From assembly GCA_002591745.1 (NCBI GenBank), contig PDLQ01000004.1, positions 185,714-249,713 on the forward strand: a stretch of DNA of 64,000 nucleotides, written 5' to 3'. The notes under the pieces were generated by a model, which had not been told where the DNA came from, searched no databases, and saw only the letters and a program-made list of their open reading frames with translations. The position numbers were made by a program, and so were the translations under genes. Of this stretch, positions 34,476-42,992 are shown piece by piece. The DNA is from Lewinellaceae bacterium SD302. GTDB taxonomy: Bacteria; Bacteroidota; Bacteroidia; Chitinophagales; Saprospiraceae. Within the stretch, counting starts at the first letter, position 1; the number at the start of each line of letters is the position of its first letter.

Positions 34476-34877
34476 CTAATAATCGATCTTCCCCCTGAAT
34501 TTTTTCTTCTCGCTTTGGATCTCCTTGCCCTTGCGGCGTTTTTTACGGTTGGCGACAAAGGCACCCGCCCGGCGCTTTTTGGGAATGGGGCGCAGGTTCT
34601 TGCGAATTAGTTTTTCCATTCTGGACAGGGCGACCTTGCGGTTTTTGTGCTGGCTGCGACTGCCTTGCTCCACTACGCTGAGGTTGCCATTGCCATCAAT
34701 TTTTTTGCGTAGGTGGTGAGTGAGTCTTCTTTTTTCTTCCCGGCTCAGTCCGGCACTTTCGCTCGGCGACCAGACCAACTCCACCTTGCTCTCTACCTTG
34801 TTAACGTGCTGCCCCCCGGCACCCCCGGAGCGGGCCGTGCGTAATTCGAGTTCGTTTTGGATGGTAGGGAAGTGCAT
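34476..34877 (-). CDS. arfB: Alternative ribosome-rescue factor ArfB (peptidyl-tRNA hydrolase)
   Basis: 133 residues from the ATG at 34877 (a TTG two codons upstream is possible). The GGQ loop is at residues 21-23 in TARSGGAGGQHVNKVESKVEL, the release-factor catalytic signature. The C-terminus is a Lys/Arg-rich tail (KKRRAGAFVANRKKRRKGK) of the kind that enters the empty mRNA channel of stalled ribosomes. There is no stop-codon recognition domain. This separates ArfB/YaeJ from RF1 and RF2. It hydrolyses peptidyl-tRNA on non-stop complexes. Transcribed leftward, it is bounded on both sides by inverted motif copies. Confidence 0.93.
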   Translation of the reverse strand: MHFPTIQNELELRTARSGGAGGQHVNKVESKVELVWSPSESAGLSREEKRRLTHHLRKKIDGNGNLSVVEQGSRSQHKNRKVALSRMEKLIRKNLRPIPKKRRAGAFVANRKKRRKGKEIQSEKKKFRGKIDY

Positions 34878-34900
34878 GGTCAATGATAAAATTAACGTGA

Positions 34901-34965
34901 GGATCTAATGATCTAATGATTGAGCTTGACTATTCTATCACCGGATCATGGACTCATTAAATCAT
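34901..34965. repeat. GATCTAATG word repeat, copy 2
   Basis: GGATCTAATGATCTAATGATT followed by GGACTCATTAAATCATT. Same words as the tandem array at 24891, here leading directly into motif copy 12. Confidence 0.65.
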
Positions 34966-34974
34966 TGTGACTAA

Positions 34975-34983
34975 CAAAGTAGC
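34975..34983 (-). repeat. GCTACTTTG interspersed motif, copy 12
   Basis: Minus-strand GCTACTTTGTTAGTCA, upstream of arfB and just past the DinB stop codon. Confidence 0.85.
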
Positions 34984-35028
34984 AAAGCTGGTTAATCAAC
35001 GTTAACGCGATGCTAACGGTCGAAGTTC

Positions 35029-35556
35029 CTACTTTCCGTTCCAGTACCGTTCCCGCAACACCTTTAAATGATGCCGATCGTGGCCGGCGATCATGAACGC
35101 ATAAGCACGTGCCGACATTTTGAGGTTACTGCCGGTGCCGGTCCTGGTGGCCGTATCGCCCATGTTACGGAATAAGCGTTCGGTCCCCTGGCGGACGATG
35201 CGGTACTCGGCGAGCAACTCCTCCAGCGGTAGATCATTGGCGTTGTAATTCCAGACGTAGTCGTCCTGCTCGAAGCCCGGGAGTGGCGTTTTATCGTTGC
35301 GGCTGAAGCGCAGGGCACGGTAGGCCATAATCCGCTCGGTGTCGCTGAGGTGCTGTAAGACCTGTTTGGGCGTCCATTTGCCCGCCTCGTAGGCTACGGA
35401 AAGCATTTTTGCGGGAATGGTGCCGTAATAATCAAGAATGTCGTCACGGCTGGTGGCCAGCGCCCCGAGCAGATTTTCTTCGCCTTTGATCAGGTTAACG
35501 TAGCGGCTGAAGTAACCAGCGTATTCATCGGGGGAAAGTTCGGAGAGTAGGATCAT
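35029..35556 (-). CDS. DinB-family metal-binding protein
   Basis: 175 residues from the ATG at 35556 (MILLSELSPDEYAGYF); 25 upstream in-frame codons look non-coding. It is a four-helix-bundle DinB/YfiT-like protein: an N-terminal helix YAGYFSRYVNLI, the first metal-ligand His in VLQHLSDTERIMAYRALRF, and the paired ligands in MIAGHDRHHLKVL near the C-terminus. DinB-like proteins bind a divalent metal with three His residues. Many are thiol-dependent transferases or stress proteins, so the reaction here is unknown. Divergent from purH, which starts 141 bp away. Confidence 0.88.
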   Translation of the reverse strand: MILLSELSPDEYAGYFSRYVNLIKGEENLLGALATSRDDILDYYGTIPAKMLSVAYEAGKWTPKQVLQHLSDTERIMAYRALRFSRNDKTPLPGFEQDDYVWNYNANDLPLEELLAEYRIVRQGTERLFRNMGDTATRTGTGSNLKMSARAYAFMIAGHDRHHLKVLRERYWNGK

Positions 35557-35610
35557 GATGATTGATTGCTTTAGTGTGAAAATGATTTGATGGGGGGCAT
35601 TGTTGAATTG

Positions 35611-35664
35611 AATCATCACACATTTTATCATTAGATCATTGACTCATTAGATCATTACCTAATG
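35611..35664. repeat. ATCATTAGATCATTGACTC word repeat, copy 3
   Basis: Two copies of CATTAGATCATT separated by GACT, in the divergent region between DinB and purH. The purH promoter begins right after it. Confidence 0.65.
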
Positions 35665-35669
35665 TTTCC

Positions 35670-35677
35670 TATTTTTG
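35670..35677 (+). promoter_or_regulatory. Putative purH -7 box
   Basis: TATTTTTG fits TAnnTTTG and lies 20 bp upstream of the purH ATG, predicting a leader of only about 13 nt. No -33 TTTG at ideal spacing. Confidence 0.4.
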
Positions 35678-35696
35678 CGGCCTCAAATTCCAGCTT

Positions 35697-37220
35697 ATGT
35701 CCGCCAAACCGATCAAATCGGCCCTGATTTCAGTCTATCACAAGGAAGGTCTTGGACCCATCCTGGATCAGCTCAAGGCGATGGGCGTGACCATCTACAG
35801 CACCGGAGGTACCGAAACGTTTATTCGTAACCATGGTCTGGACGTCGTTCCGGTAGAAGACCTGACCACTTATCCATCAATTTTGGATGGTCGGGTGAAG
35901 ACGCTGCACCCCAAGGTTCACGGGGGCATTCTGGCCCGCCGTACACCGGATCACCTGGCCCAGCTGGAAAAATACGATATCCCCGAGATCGACCTGATCA
36001 TCGTTGATCTCTATCCTTTCGAGGAAACCGTGGCAAGCACTGAGGACGAGGCTCAGATCATCGAGAAAATCGACATCGGCGGCATCGCCCTGATCCGGGC
36101 GGCGGCCAAGAATTACAACGACGTGGTCATCGTACCGAGTCGGGAAGACTACGGCTTTTTATTGGACACCCTGAAAGAGAAGCAGGGTACTGAACTTGAA
36201 GATCGCCGGGCCCTCGCCCGCCGTGCTTTCGCGGTGAGCAGCCATTATGATACCGCTATTTTCAGCTACTTCAACGAAGACGGGCAATTACCGGCCTTCA
36301 AGAAGTCGGAAATGCAGGCCAAGTCGCTGCGGTACGGGGAGAATCCTCATCAATCAGCGGCTTTTTTCGGTGATCTGGACCAGATGTTCACCAAACTCGG
36401 CGGTAAAGACCTGAGCTACAACAACCTGGTGGATATCGATGCGGCCGTAGCCATCATGGCCGAATTCGCCGATGGTGATCCCTGTTTCTGTATCCTCAAG
36501 CATACCAATGCCTGTGGGGTTGCGGTCCGTAGCACTCAGCTAGAAGCCTGGAAAGCTGCCTTAGCCTGTGATAATATCTCCGCTTTCGGGGGAATACTGA
36601 TCACGAATAAACCACTGGAACCGGAAGTGGCCGAGGAGATCAATCAACTTTTTTACGAAGTACTTATCGCACCTTCCTTTACCGACGAGGCGAAGGAACT
36701 GCTGCTGAAGAAGAAAAAACGGGTGCTGCTGGAATACGCACACCTGAACCAGCAAACCGTCAGCTTCAAAAGTCTGCTCAACGGCGTGGTGCAGCAGGAT
36801 ACCGACCTGAGTGCAGAAACGGCTGCCGACTTTAAGCAGGTGACCGATAAAGCACCGACCGAACGGGAAGTCAGTGATCTGGTCTTCGCCGCCAAGTGTG
36901 GCAAGCACCTCAAGTCCAATACCATCGCCCTGGTAAAAGATCGCCAACTCATCGGAATGGGTTGTGGGCAGACCAGCCGGGTAGATGCACTCAAACAAGC
37001 CATCATCAAAGCCGGGCAATTCGGTTTCTCACTGGAAGGCGCGGTGATGGCTTCCGATGCTTTCTTTCCTTTCCCGGATTGCGTGGAGATTGCCGACCAG
37101 GCGGGCATTACTGCCGTGGTACAACCCGGTGGCTCCATCAAGGATCAACTCTCCATCGATTACTGTAACGAACACGGTTTGGCAATGGTCATGACCGGCG
37201 TTCGCCACTTTAAGCACTAG
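35697..37220 (+). CDS. purH: Bifunctional AICAR transformylase / IMP cyclohydrolase
   Basis: 507 residues, full length for PurH, which catalyses the last two steps of de novo IMP synthesis. The N-terminal MGS-like IMP cyclohydrolase domain (about 1-145) has SALISVYHKEGL, YSTGGT, VKTLHPKVHGGILARR and VDLYPFEETV. The C-terminal AICAR transformylase domain has LRYGENPHQSAAFFGD and the catalytic Lys-His pair in ILKHTNACGVA. The C-terminus DAFFPFPDCVEIADQAGITA and YCNEHGLAMVMTGVRHFKH is complete. It is followed after 14 bp by coaX in the same direction. The pairing probably reflects co-transcription rather than a shared pathway. Confidence 0.97.
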   Translation: MSAKPIKSALISVYHKEGLGPILDQLKAMGVTIYSTGGTETFIRNHGLDVVPVEDLTTYPSILDGRVKTLHPKVHGGILARRTPDHLAQLEKYDIPEIDLIIVDLYPFEETVASTEDEAQIIEKIDIGGIALIRAAAKNYNDVVIVPSREDYGFLLDTLKEKQGTELEDRRALARRAFAVSSHYDTAIFSYFNEDGQLPAFKKSEMQAKSLRYGENPHQSAAFFGDLDQMFTKLGGKDLSYNNLVDIDAAVAIMAEFADGDPCFCILKHTNACGVAVRSTQLEAWKAALACDNISAFGGILITNKPLEPEVAEEINQLFYEVLIAPSFTDEAKELLLKKKKRVLLEYAHLNQQTVSFKSLLNGVVQQDTDLSAETAADFKQVTDKAPTEREVSDLVFAAKCGKHLKSNTIALVKDRQLIGMGCGQTSRVDALKQAIIKAGQFGFSLEGAVMASDAFFPFPDCVEIADQAGITAVVQPGGSIKDQLSIDYCNEHGLAMVMTGVRHFKH

Positions 37221-37234
37221 ACTCACCGCTGGAT

Positions 37235-37987
37235 TTGCAACAATACGTTATCGACATCGGCAATAGCCGGATCAAGGGTGCCGCCTTTGCGAACGACAAT
37301 CTGGTTGAAGGTTCGGTACGGATTTTCGAACGGAATGACTGGTCGGAAATCTATCGGGAGATAACCAACCACCAGGCAAAAAAGCTGCTCTATTCTACGG
37401 TGGCAAACGTGCCTCCGTCAATTCTGCTGCACAAATTACAGTCCGAAGGTCGCAAGGTTTACAGCCTGGACCATAATTCGCCACTGCCCTTTACCAACGG
37501 TTACGAAAGTCCGGAAACCTTGGGGAAAGATCGTCTGGCCGCCGTGGCCGGAGCGATGAGTCTGAGGAGTGAAGGTAATTTTCTGGTTGTAGACGCCGGT
37601 ACCTGCGTAACGTTGGATTTACTGACCATGGCGGACGAAACCTACCGGGGCGGTATCATTAGCCCTGGTGTGCATATGCGTTTAAAGGCGATGCACGAAG
37701 GTACGGCCCGCTTACCTCTGGTAACACCCGACCAGAGCAAAGGAGCGTTGAAACTGGGTAAGAATACAACTGATGCCGTCCGGTTGGGAGGGCAATTGGG
37801 GGTGGCTAACGAAGTAGCAGGGTTTTACGCAAAACTGAATGCTGAATTTGCTCCGCTAACCCTCATCTTAACGGGAGGAGATGCAGATATGATTGATCTA
37901 CACCTAGACCGAAACTCATTTTCTGATTACGCTTTGGAACCCCATTTAGTCCTTTTGGGACTGAATAAAATTCTTAGAGCATGTTAA
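37235..37987 (+). CDS. coaX: Type III pantothenate kinase
   Basis: 250 residues, starting at TTG 37235, which places the family's N-terminal phosphate-binding motif at the very start (YVIDIGNSRIKG). Other ASKHA-type motifs: GKDRLAAVAGAM, VVDAGTCVTLDLL, GGIISPGVHMRLKAMHEGTARLP and LTGGDA. It phosphorylates pantothenate, the committed step of coenzyme A synthesis. It lies 14 bp after purH and is followed by an outer-membrane protein gene at 38026, continuing the same transcription unit. A one-mismatch version of the interspersed motif (37810-37818) lies antisense inside it and encodes ANEVA. Confidence 0.95.
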   Translation: MQQYVIDIGNSRIKGAAFANDNLVEGSVRIFERNDWSEIYREITNHQAKKLLYSTVANVPPSILLHKLQSEGRKVYSLDHNSPLPFTNGYESPETLGKDRLAAVAGAMSLRSEGNFLVVDAGTCVTLDLLTMADETYRGGIISPGVHMRLKAMHEGTARLPLVTPDQSKGALKLGKNTTDAVRLGGQLGVANEVAGFYAKLNAEFAPLTLILTGGDADMIDLHLDRNSFSDYALEPHLVLLGLNKILRAC

Positions 37988-38025
37988 GATTTCCATTTAC
38001 AATACCGACTTTTAAATACCACAAC

Positions 38026-39378
38026 ATGCGGTTCTTTCTTTTGCTTATCATGAGCACTGCTACTTTGCTAGTCAATGCCCAACAAACCAGTTTTACGGAT
38101 ATCCGTCCGAAGCAGAACAGCCCGCTGTCCCGTTTTGGCTTGGGTGATCCGCTGGACCAGCATTTCGCCGCTCAGGCTGGTATGGGGGGCTTACAGGCCG
38201 TCTACCAGGACCGTTACCAGTTGAATGTACTCAACCCCGCATCCCTGGCTGTACTGCAGACCACCAGCTTCGACGTTGGTCTTTACGGTCGGGTAGGCAC
38301 ATTGTCCGATGCCAACGAATCGGCCGGTACGGAGAGTGGAAACCTGTCCTATCTGGCGCTTGGCTTTCCGCTGCGTAACCCCATCAACCTCAATCTGGAT
38401 CGCCAGAGCAACAGTTGGAACGCCGGCATGGCCTTCAGCCTTGCTCCTACTACGCTGGTGGGCTACGATCTCGAATTGGAGGACGATGACCCCGATCTGG
38501 GCACAACCAGTAATCTCTTACGTGGTAACGGAGGCACCTACCGCGTTACCTGGTCCACGGCCTACCGCCGCAAAGCATTGAGCGTGGGACTGAACGTGAA
38601 CTATAACTTTGGTCAGTTACTGAATAGTAGGGTGGTTGTTTTCGACAGTATCGGCAACGCCCTGGCGACCGAATTGGAAGAAAAAACATCCATTAGTGGA
38701 TTTAGTATTGGTTATGGCGTGCAGTATTCCTACTTCTTCAAAAGTCGAAACGATAAGGGGGAGATGACGTCAAACGGCAAACGATTGATCGTAGGTGTTA
38801 ATGGAAAGTTACAATCGAACGTCTCGGCCACTTCGGATATACTGCGCCGTCGTTTCTCTCCCAGCGGCGTGATCTTCGTCTCCGATACCCTGCGTAACGA
38901 CGTGGATGTGGAAGGCGAACTAACGCTACCGAGCGAAATCAATTTTGGTCTCGCTTACGAAGAAGTGGACCGCTTGTTCGTCGGCCTGGAGTACGGAGTC
39001 GGTAACTGGAGTAATTTTCAGATAAACGGAGACGCCGATCCGGAGCTGGTAAACACCAATCGTTTGGCTTTTGGCATCCAGTATATACCGGATGCGACCT
39101 CCTATAACCGTTTTTTCAAGCGGGTCCGTTACCGGGCCGGTCTGCGGCTGGAAAACGATTCCCGCCAGGTAAATGGAGAACAAGCAAGACGGAATGTGGT
39201 TACTTTAGGCGTCGGTTTACCAATTGTTTTGCCACGACAACAAGTGTCTTTTTTAAATTTTGCCGTCGAAATGGGTAAGTTTGGCGTTCCAAACGTTATT
39301 GACGAGAATTATGTCCAGTTCACTCTGGGTTTCTCACTCAACGACAACACCTGGTTCTATAAACGTAAATTCAACTAA
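38026..39378 (+). CDS. Outer-membrane beta-barrel protein (FadL/PorV-like)
   Basis: 450 residues from the ATG at 38026, which gives a signal peptide (MRFFLLLIMSTATLLVNAQQ); an earlier ATG at 37981 overlaps coaX and adds a non-signal extension. The mature N-terminus, KQNSPLSRFGLGDPLDQHFAAQAGMGGLQAVYQDRYQLNVLNPASLA, matches the N-terminal pattern of FadL-type Bacteroidota barrels (small-residue loop, then NPASLA). Strands alternate to the C-terminus (FTLGFSLNDNTWFYKRKFN). The substrate is unknown. It lies between coaX and a TPR gene (8-bp gap) in a purH-coaX-OMP-TPR unit. Motif copy 13 encodes ATLLV in the signal peptide. Confidence 0.85.
   Translation: MRFFLLLIMSTATLLVNAQQTSFTDIRPKQNSPLSRFGLGDPLDQHFAAQAGMGGLQAVYQDRYQLNVLNPASLAVLQTTSFDVGLYGRVGTLSDANESAGTESGNLSYLALGFPLRNPINLNLDRQSNSWNAGMAFSLAPTTLVGYDLELEDDDPDLGTTSNLLRGNGGTYRVTWSTAYRRKALSVGLNVNYNFGQLLNSRVVVFDSIGNALATELEEKTSISGFSIGYGVQYSYFFKSRNDKGEMTSNGKRLIVGVNGKLQSNVSATSDILRRRFSPSGVIFVSDTLRNDVDVEGELTLPSEINFGLAYEEVDRLFVGLEYGVGNWSNFQINGDADPELVNTNRLAFGIQYIPDATSYNRFFKRVRYRAGLRLENDSRQVNGEQARRNVVTLGVGLPIVLPRQQVSFLNFAVEMGKFGVPNVIDENYVQFTLGFSLNDNTWFYKRKFN
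38059..38067 (+). repeat. GCTACTTTG interspersed motif, copy 13 (intragenic)
   Basis: GCTACTTTGCTAGTCA, read in frame as Ala-Thr-Leu-Leu-Val within the signal peptide of the FadL-like barrel. Confidence 0.85.
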
Positions 39379-39386
39379 TTCAAACC

Positions 39387-40790
39387 ATGAAACTAATCAC
39401 CCGAATTACACTGCTGCTCTTTCTTACCGTTAGCATGGTTAACCTGACCTCCGCTCAGTGTAAGAACTGGATCGGCGACGCTAAAAAAGAAGAAGCGGAG
39501 AACGCACACGTCAACTACCGTCAATTCGTCAAAGGCAAGCAACACGCCGATATGATGGCGATGGCAGAAGAAGACTTTAATACTGCTTTTAATTTCTGGA
39601 AAACAGCCTATGAGCTTGCTCCGGCAGCCGATGGTGGACGCCCGTTTCACTACCGCGATGGCCGTGCATTTTACCGTGTAATGCACGCAAATGAAACCGA
39701 CGCCGCTAAAAAAGCGGAATACGCCAACCGTCTGCTTGAGTTCTACGACGAAGAGCTGGCCTGCTACGCTGAAGGTGCTGAATCTTTCCTCTACGGCCGT
39801 AAAGGCTACGATATGTTCTACCTGGTCGGTTATTCCAAGGATGCTTTGGAAGCACTGGGTATGGCAATCGACAAAGGCGGTAACGACACCGAGTATATAG
39901 TCCTGGCCCCAATGGGTGAACTGATCAAGTATCTGTTCCAGTCTGAAAAGATCAATAAGGCCGAAGCCCGTGAGTACTACGACAAGGCCGTAGCCATGGC
40001 GGACTACAACATCGAGAATAATGAAACTTACAAAACTTACTACGAGAGTGGTAAGGCAAATCTGGTTTCCAGTGTTTCCGAGGTAGAGGATGAAATCTTC
40101 GACTGTGCTTACTTTAAGGAGGAATTACTGCCTGAATTTGAAGAAGATCCGGAGAACATGGACGTTGTACGCTATGTCCTCAACAAACTTAAGACTCAAG
40201 GCTGTGAGGAAACCGACACCGATGTGGTTCGGATCCAGGCCAAGTACGATGCTCTCTACGCCGCCCGCGCCGAGGAGTACGAAGCTGAAAAGCGCCGCCT
40301 GAACCCTGCCTACGATGCCGCCAAGATGATCGAGGAGGAGAACTACAGTGGTGCCGTGGCTCGCTACCAGGAGGCTATTCAGGACGAGGCTGATGACGAG
40401 AAAAAAGCGCAGTACTACTACCAGATGGCTACTATCCAGTCCGGTAAATTAGGACAGAGCGGAACGGCCCGTACTAATGCTAACAAAGCAGCCAGCCTGA
40501 ATAAGGGTTGGGGTAAGCCGTATATCCTGATCGGTGACATTTACGGCCGTATGAGCCGTAATTGTGGCGACAGCTGGCAACAGCGCCTCGCTATCCTGGC
40601 CGCCATCGACAAGTACCGCTACGCCAAGAGCATCGATGCCGAGGTAGCTAGCGATGCCAACAAGCGGATCAGCAACTACAGCTCTTCTCTGCCACTTCGG
40701 GAAGAAGGTTTCCAGCGTAACGTAAGCCCTGGTGACAAGGTGCAGGTTGGCTGTGGAATTGGAGAGACGGTAACCGTGCGGTTCCAGTAA
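39387..40790 (+). CDS. Exported TPR protein
   Basis: 467 residues. Signal peptide (MKLITRITLLLFLTVSMVNLTSAQ), then helical repeats typical of TPR folds: FNTAFNFWKTAYELAPAADG, KAEYANRLLEFYDEELACYA, YSGAVARYQEAIQDEADDEKKAQYYYQMATI. The C-terminal region (RNVSPGDKVQVGCGIGETVTVRF) is beta-rich, possibly a small domain. It is a periplasmic scaffold or assembly factor, 8 bp after the outer-membrane barrel gene, so co-translation and a joint role in envelope assembly are plausible. TPR genes following coaX and an outer-membrane protein are familiar in Bacteroidota, but no reaction is known to me. A 46-bp perfect palindrome follows. Confidence 0.88.
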   Translation: MKLITRITLLLFLTVSMVNLTSAQCKNWIGDAKKEEAENAHVNYRQFVKGKQHADMMAMAEEDFNTAFNFWKTAYELAPAADGGRPFHYRDGRAFYRVMHANETDAAKKAEYANRLLEFYDEELACYAEGAESFLYGRKGYDMFYLVGYSKDALEALGMAIDKGGNDTEYIVLAPMGELIKYLFQSEKINKAEAREYYDKAVAMADYNIENNETYKTYYESGKANLVSSVSEVEDEIFDCAYFKEELLPEFEEDPENMDVVRYVLNKLKTQGCEETDTDVVRIQAKYDALYAARAEEYEAEKRRLNPAYDAAKMIEEENYSGAVARYQEAIQDEADDEKKAQYYYQMATIQSGKLGQSGTARTNANKAASLNKGWGKPYILIGDIYGRMSRNCGDSWQQRLAILAAIDKYRYAKSIDAEVASDANKRISNYSSSLPLREEGFQRNVSPGDKVQVGCGIGETVTVRFQ

Positions 40791-40806
40791 AACTGAACTT
40801 TCTTAC

Positions 40807-40852
40807 AAAGAAGAACGGCCGGTTTCCCGCGGGAAACCGGCCGTTCTTCTTT
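40807..40852. terminator. 46-bp perfect palindrome, bidirectional terminator
   Basis: Two 23-base halves are exact reverse complements with no loop; the centre is CCCGCGGG and the ends are AAAGAAGAAC / GTTCTTCTTT. It lies 17 bp after the TPR stop and 57 bp before the stop of the convergent ABC transporter gene, with A/T-rich ends on both strands. A perfect cruciform-capable terminator of this length is unusual. Confidence 0.85.
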
Positions 40853-40862
40853 GGTGCATAGT

Positions 40863-40908
40863 ACCTCTTCCACCGCCCTCTCCGGAGGAGAGGGGCTAGG
40901 GGAGAAGC
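40863..40908. repeat. CCTCTCC/GGAGAGG repeat, copy 2
   Basis: CCACCGCCCTCTCCGGAGGAG followed by AGGGGCTAGGGGAGAAGCCT. On the minus strand it reproduces the words GCTTCTCCCCTAGCCCCTCT and CCGGAGAGGG of the element at 6197-6298. It abuts the ABC transporter stop codon. Confidence 0.65.
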
Positions 40909-42705
40909 CTAGTCCTCCTCTTCCGCCAACTGCCGTTCTACCATCTCCGCGTAGTAGCCTCCGCTGGCCAGCAGTTCCTCGTGGGTGCCGGCTTCACTGA
41001 TGACGCCATCTTCCAGTACGATGATCTTGTCAAACTTGAGGAGGCTGTAAATACGGTGAGTGATGATGATGGAGGTCTTGTCAGCCAGAGCGGTATTAAA
41101 GTAACCCAGAATCTGTTGCTCGGTGGTGGTGTCTACGGCACTCAGACAATCATCCAGGATTACGATATCCGGATGCTTGATGAGGGCGCGGGCAATGCTG
41201 ACGCGCTGCTTTTGGCCACCGGAGAGCGTAATGCCGCGTTCCCCGACGAGTGTGTCGAAGCCCAGGGTAAGTCCATTGATATCTTCGTAAACGGCAGCAT
41301 GCTTGGCGAATGCTTCTACCTCAGCCCGCTCGGCCATTTCCTTGCGACCGAAGGCGATATTATTATGGATGGTATCTGAGAACAGGAAGACGTCCTGAGG
41401 TACGTAACCGATGCGGTTGCGCAGGTTGTTGAGGTTCATTTCACGAATGTCGCGGCCATCAATGGTAATGGCGCCCGAACTAACGTCGTACATGCGCAGC
41501 ATCAGGTCGGCAATGGTCGTTTTGCCCGAGCCGGTGCGGCCGATAATGGCCAGCCTTTCGCCGGGCTTGAGCTTAAAATCCACGCCTCGTAGCGCTTTAA
41601 TGCCGGTGTCCGGGTAAGTAAAGTGTACATTATCGAAACGAACGGCGCCTTTGAGTGCCTCCACTTTTTCATTTTTAGCTTTCGGCGGAGAAACGATGGT
41701 CGGCTTTTCATCCAGAAACTCGTTGATCCGTTTTTGGCTGGCCGAGGCCTGTTGGATAATACTGGCGATCCAGCCGATGGCGGTTACCGGCCAAGTGAGC
41801 ATACCGACGTAAATGACGAATTCGGCGATGTTGCCCGCCGTAATCTCTCCGGCAATAACCTGCCGGCCACCTATGTAGACAGTCAGAATAGTAGAAGCGC
41901 CGATCATGAAGATCATTAAAGGAAAAAACCAGGCGTTGATCCGGGCAAGGTCCATACTCCGCTCCTTGTAGTCTTCGCTCTGCTCGGCGAAGTAAGCGGT
42001 TTGTTGGGGCTCACGGACGTAGCTCTTCACTACCCGGATACCGCTGAATACCTCCTGGGCGATGCTGGTCAGGCGGGAAAGCTGGGCCTGAATCTCTGCG
42101 CTACGCGTGTGGATAAGATTGCTGACGTAATAAATACTCAGGGCCAGAAATGGTAGGGGAAGCAGGGTGTAAAGCGCCAGCTTGCCACTTACCGCAATCA
42201 TGCTGTAAACTACTAGTCCAATGGTACTGATCAGGTTAGCCAGGTACATCACCGCCGGACCGAGATACATCCGGACTTTATTAACGTCTTCGGTGATGCG
42301 GCTCATCAAATCGCCGGTATTGTTGCGTTTGTAGAACTCCAGCCCTAATTCCTCGTAGTGGGCAAAGATCAGTTTTCTCAGGTCATATTCAATCAGCCGC
42401 GACATCACGATGATGGTCTTACGGGTGAAGTAGAGGAAAAGTCCCATCAGCAAAGCCAGGGCCAGTACGATCAGACCGAAAGTCATCAGGCTACGGTTCA
42501 GTACACTGAAGTACTCGGAACGAAGATCGAAACCGTCCAGCGTGCGGTACATACTTACCTGCTCGATAACCAAGTCCAGTGCCTCCCGGATTACCTGAGG
42601 CTGTAAAACCCGGAATCCATTGGATAGGGTAATGAACAAGATGCCGAGCAGTAAGCGCCAGCGGTACTTCCAGAAAAAACGATTTAAAAACTTGAGGTGC
42701 TTCAC
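40909..42705 (-). CDS. ABC exporter half-transporter with atypical Walker B
   Basis: 598 residues, MsbA/multidrug type. The six-helix transmembrane domain is about residues 15-325. The nucleotide-binding domain is about 355-598, with Walker A GRTGSGKT (389-396), the Q-loop VPQDVFLF, the signature LSGGQ (494-498), Walker B ILDDC (D518) and the H-loop IITHRIYS. The residue after the Walker B aspartate, normally the catalytic glutamate, is D519. Family members with Asp here usually form the degenerate site of heterodimeric exporters. No second half-transporter gene is adjacent. Substrate unknown (lipid, drug or peptide). Transcribed alone, leftward, with a repeat upstream. Confidence 0.93.
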   Translation of the reverse strand: MKHLKFLNRFFWKYRWRLLLGILFITLSNGFRVLQPQVIREALDLVIEQVSMYRTLDGFDLRSEYFSVLNRSLMTFGLIVLALALLMGLFLYFTRKTIIVMSRLIEYDLRKLIFAHYEELGLEFYKRNNTGDLMSRITEDVNKVRMYLGPAVMYLANLISTIGLVVYSMIAVSGKLALYTLLPLPFLALSIYYVSNLIHTRSAEIQAQLSRLTSIAQEVFSGIRVVKSYVREPQQTAYFAEQSEDYKERSMDLARINAWFFPLMIFMIGASTILTVYIGGRQVIAGEITAGNIAEFVIYVGMLTWPVTAIGWIASIIQQASASQKRINEFLDEKPTIVSPPKAKNEKVEALKGAVRFDNVHFTYPDTGIKALRGVDFKLKPGERLAIIGRTGSGKTTIADLMLRMYDVSSGAITIDGRDIREMNLNNLRNRIGYVPQDVFLFSDTIHNNIAFGRKEMAERAEVEAFAKHAAVYEDINGLTLGFDTLVGERGITLSGGQKQRVSIARALIKHPDIVILDDCLSAVDTTTEQQILGYFNTALADKTSIIITHRIYSLLKFDKIIVLEDGVISEAGTHEELLASGGYYAEMVERQLAEEED

Positions 42706-42736
42706 GCAGTTGGGTTATCCAAATAATGTACCGAAG

Positions 42737-42814
42737 AATGGGTCGAGGACCTCCGGTCCGAGTATCGTGGGTTGCCGCTCTGGCAAGTACTTCGGACCGG
42801 AGGTCCTCGACCCC
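42737..42814. repeat. Long inverted repeat with GGTCGAGGACCTCCGG core, copy 2
   Basis: Arms 42737-42762 and 42790-42814 match each other over 24-25 bp and match the arms at 28560-28679. The loop here is 27 nt instead of 68. It lies 31 bp upstream of the ABC exporter start. Confidence 0.85.
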
Positions 42815-42992
42815 GGGTTCAGCGGCCAATACTGATTGATCCATTATTAAATGATGAAGCAGAGCATTGCCTTAAACCGATTAGTCTGACTAACGCATTG
42901 CACGGGTACTTGGTTGTGTCCGTCCGCTCAGCGAGTCACTGAACGAAAAATATTGGTTACCTTTTCCATCCAAGTAAAAACTATCCTGCTCC

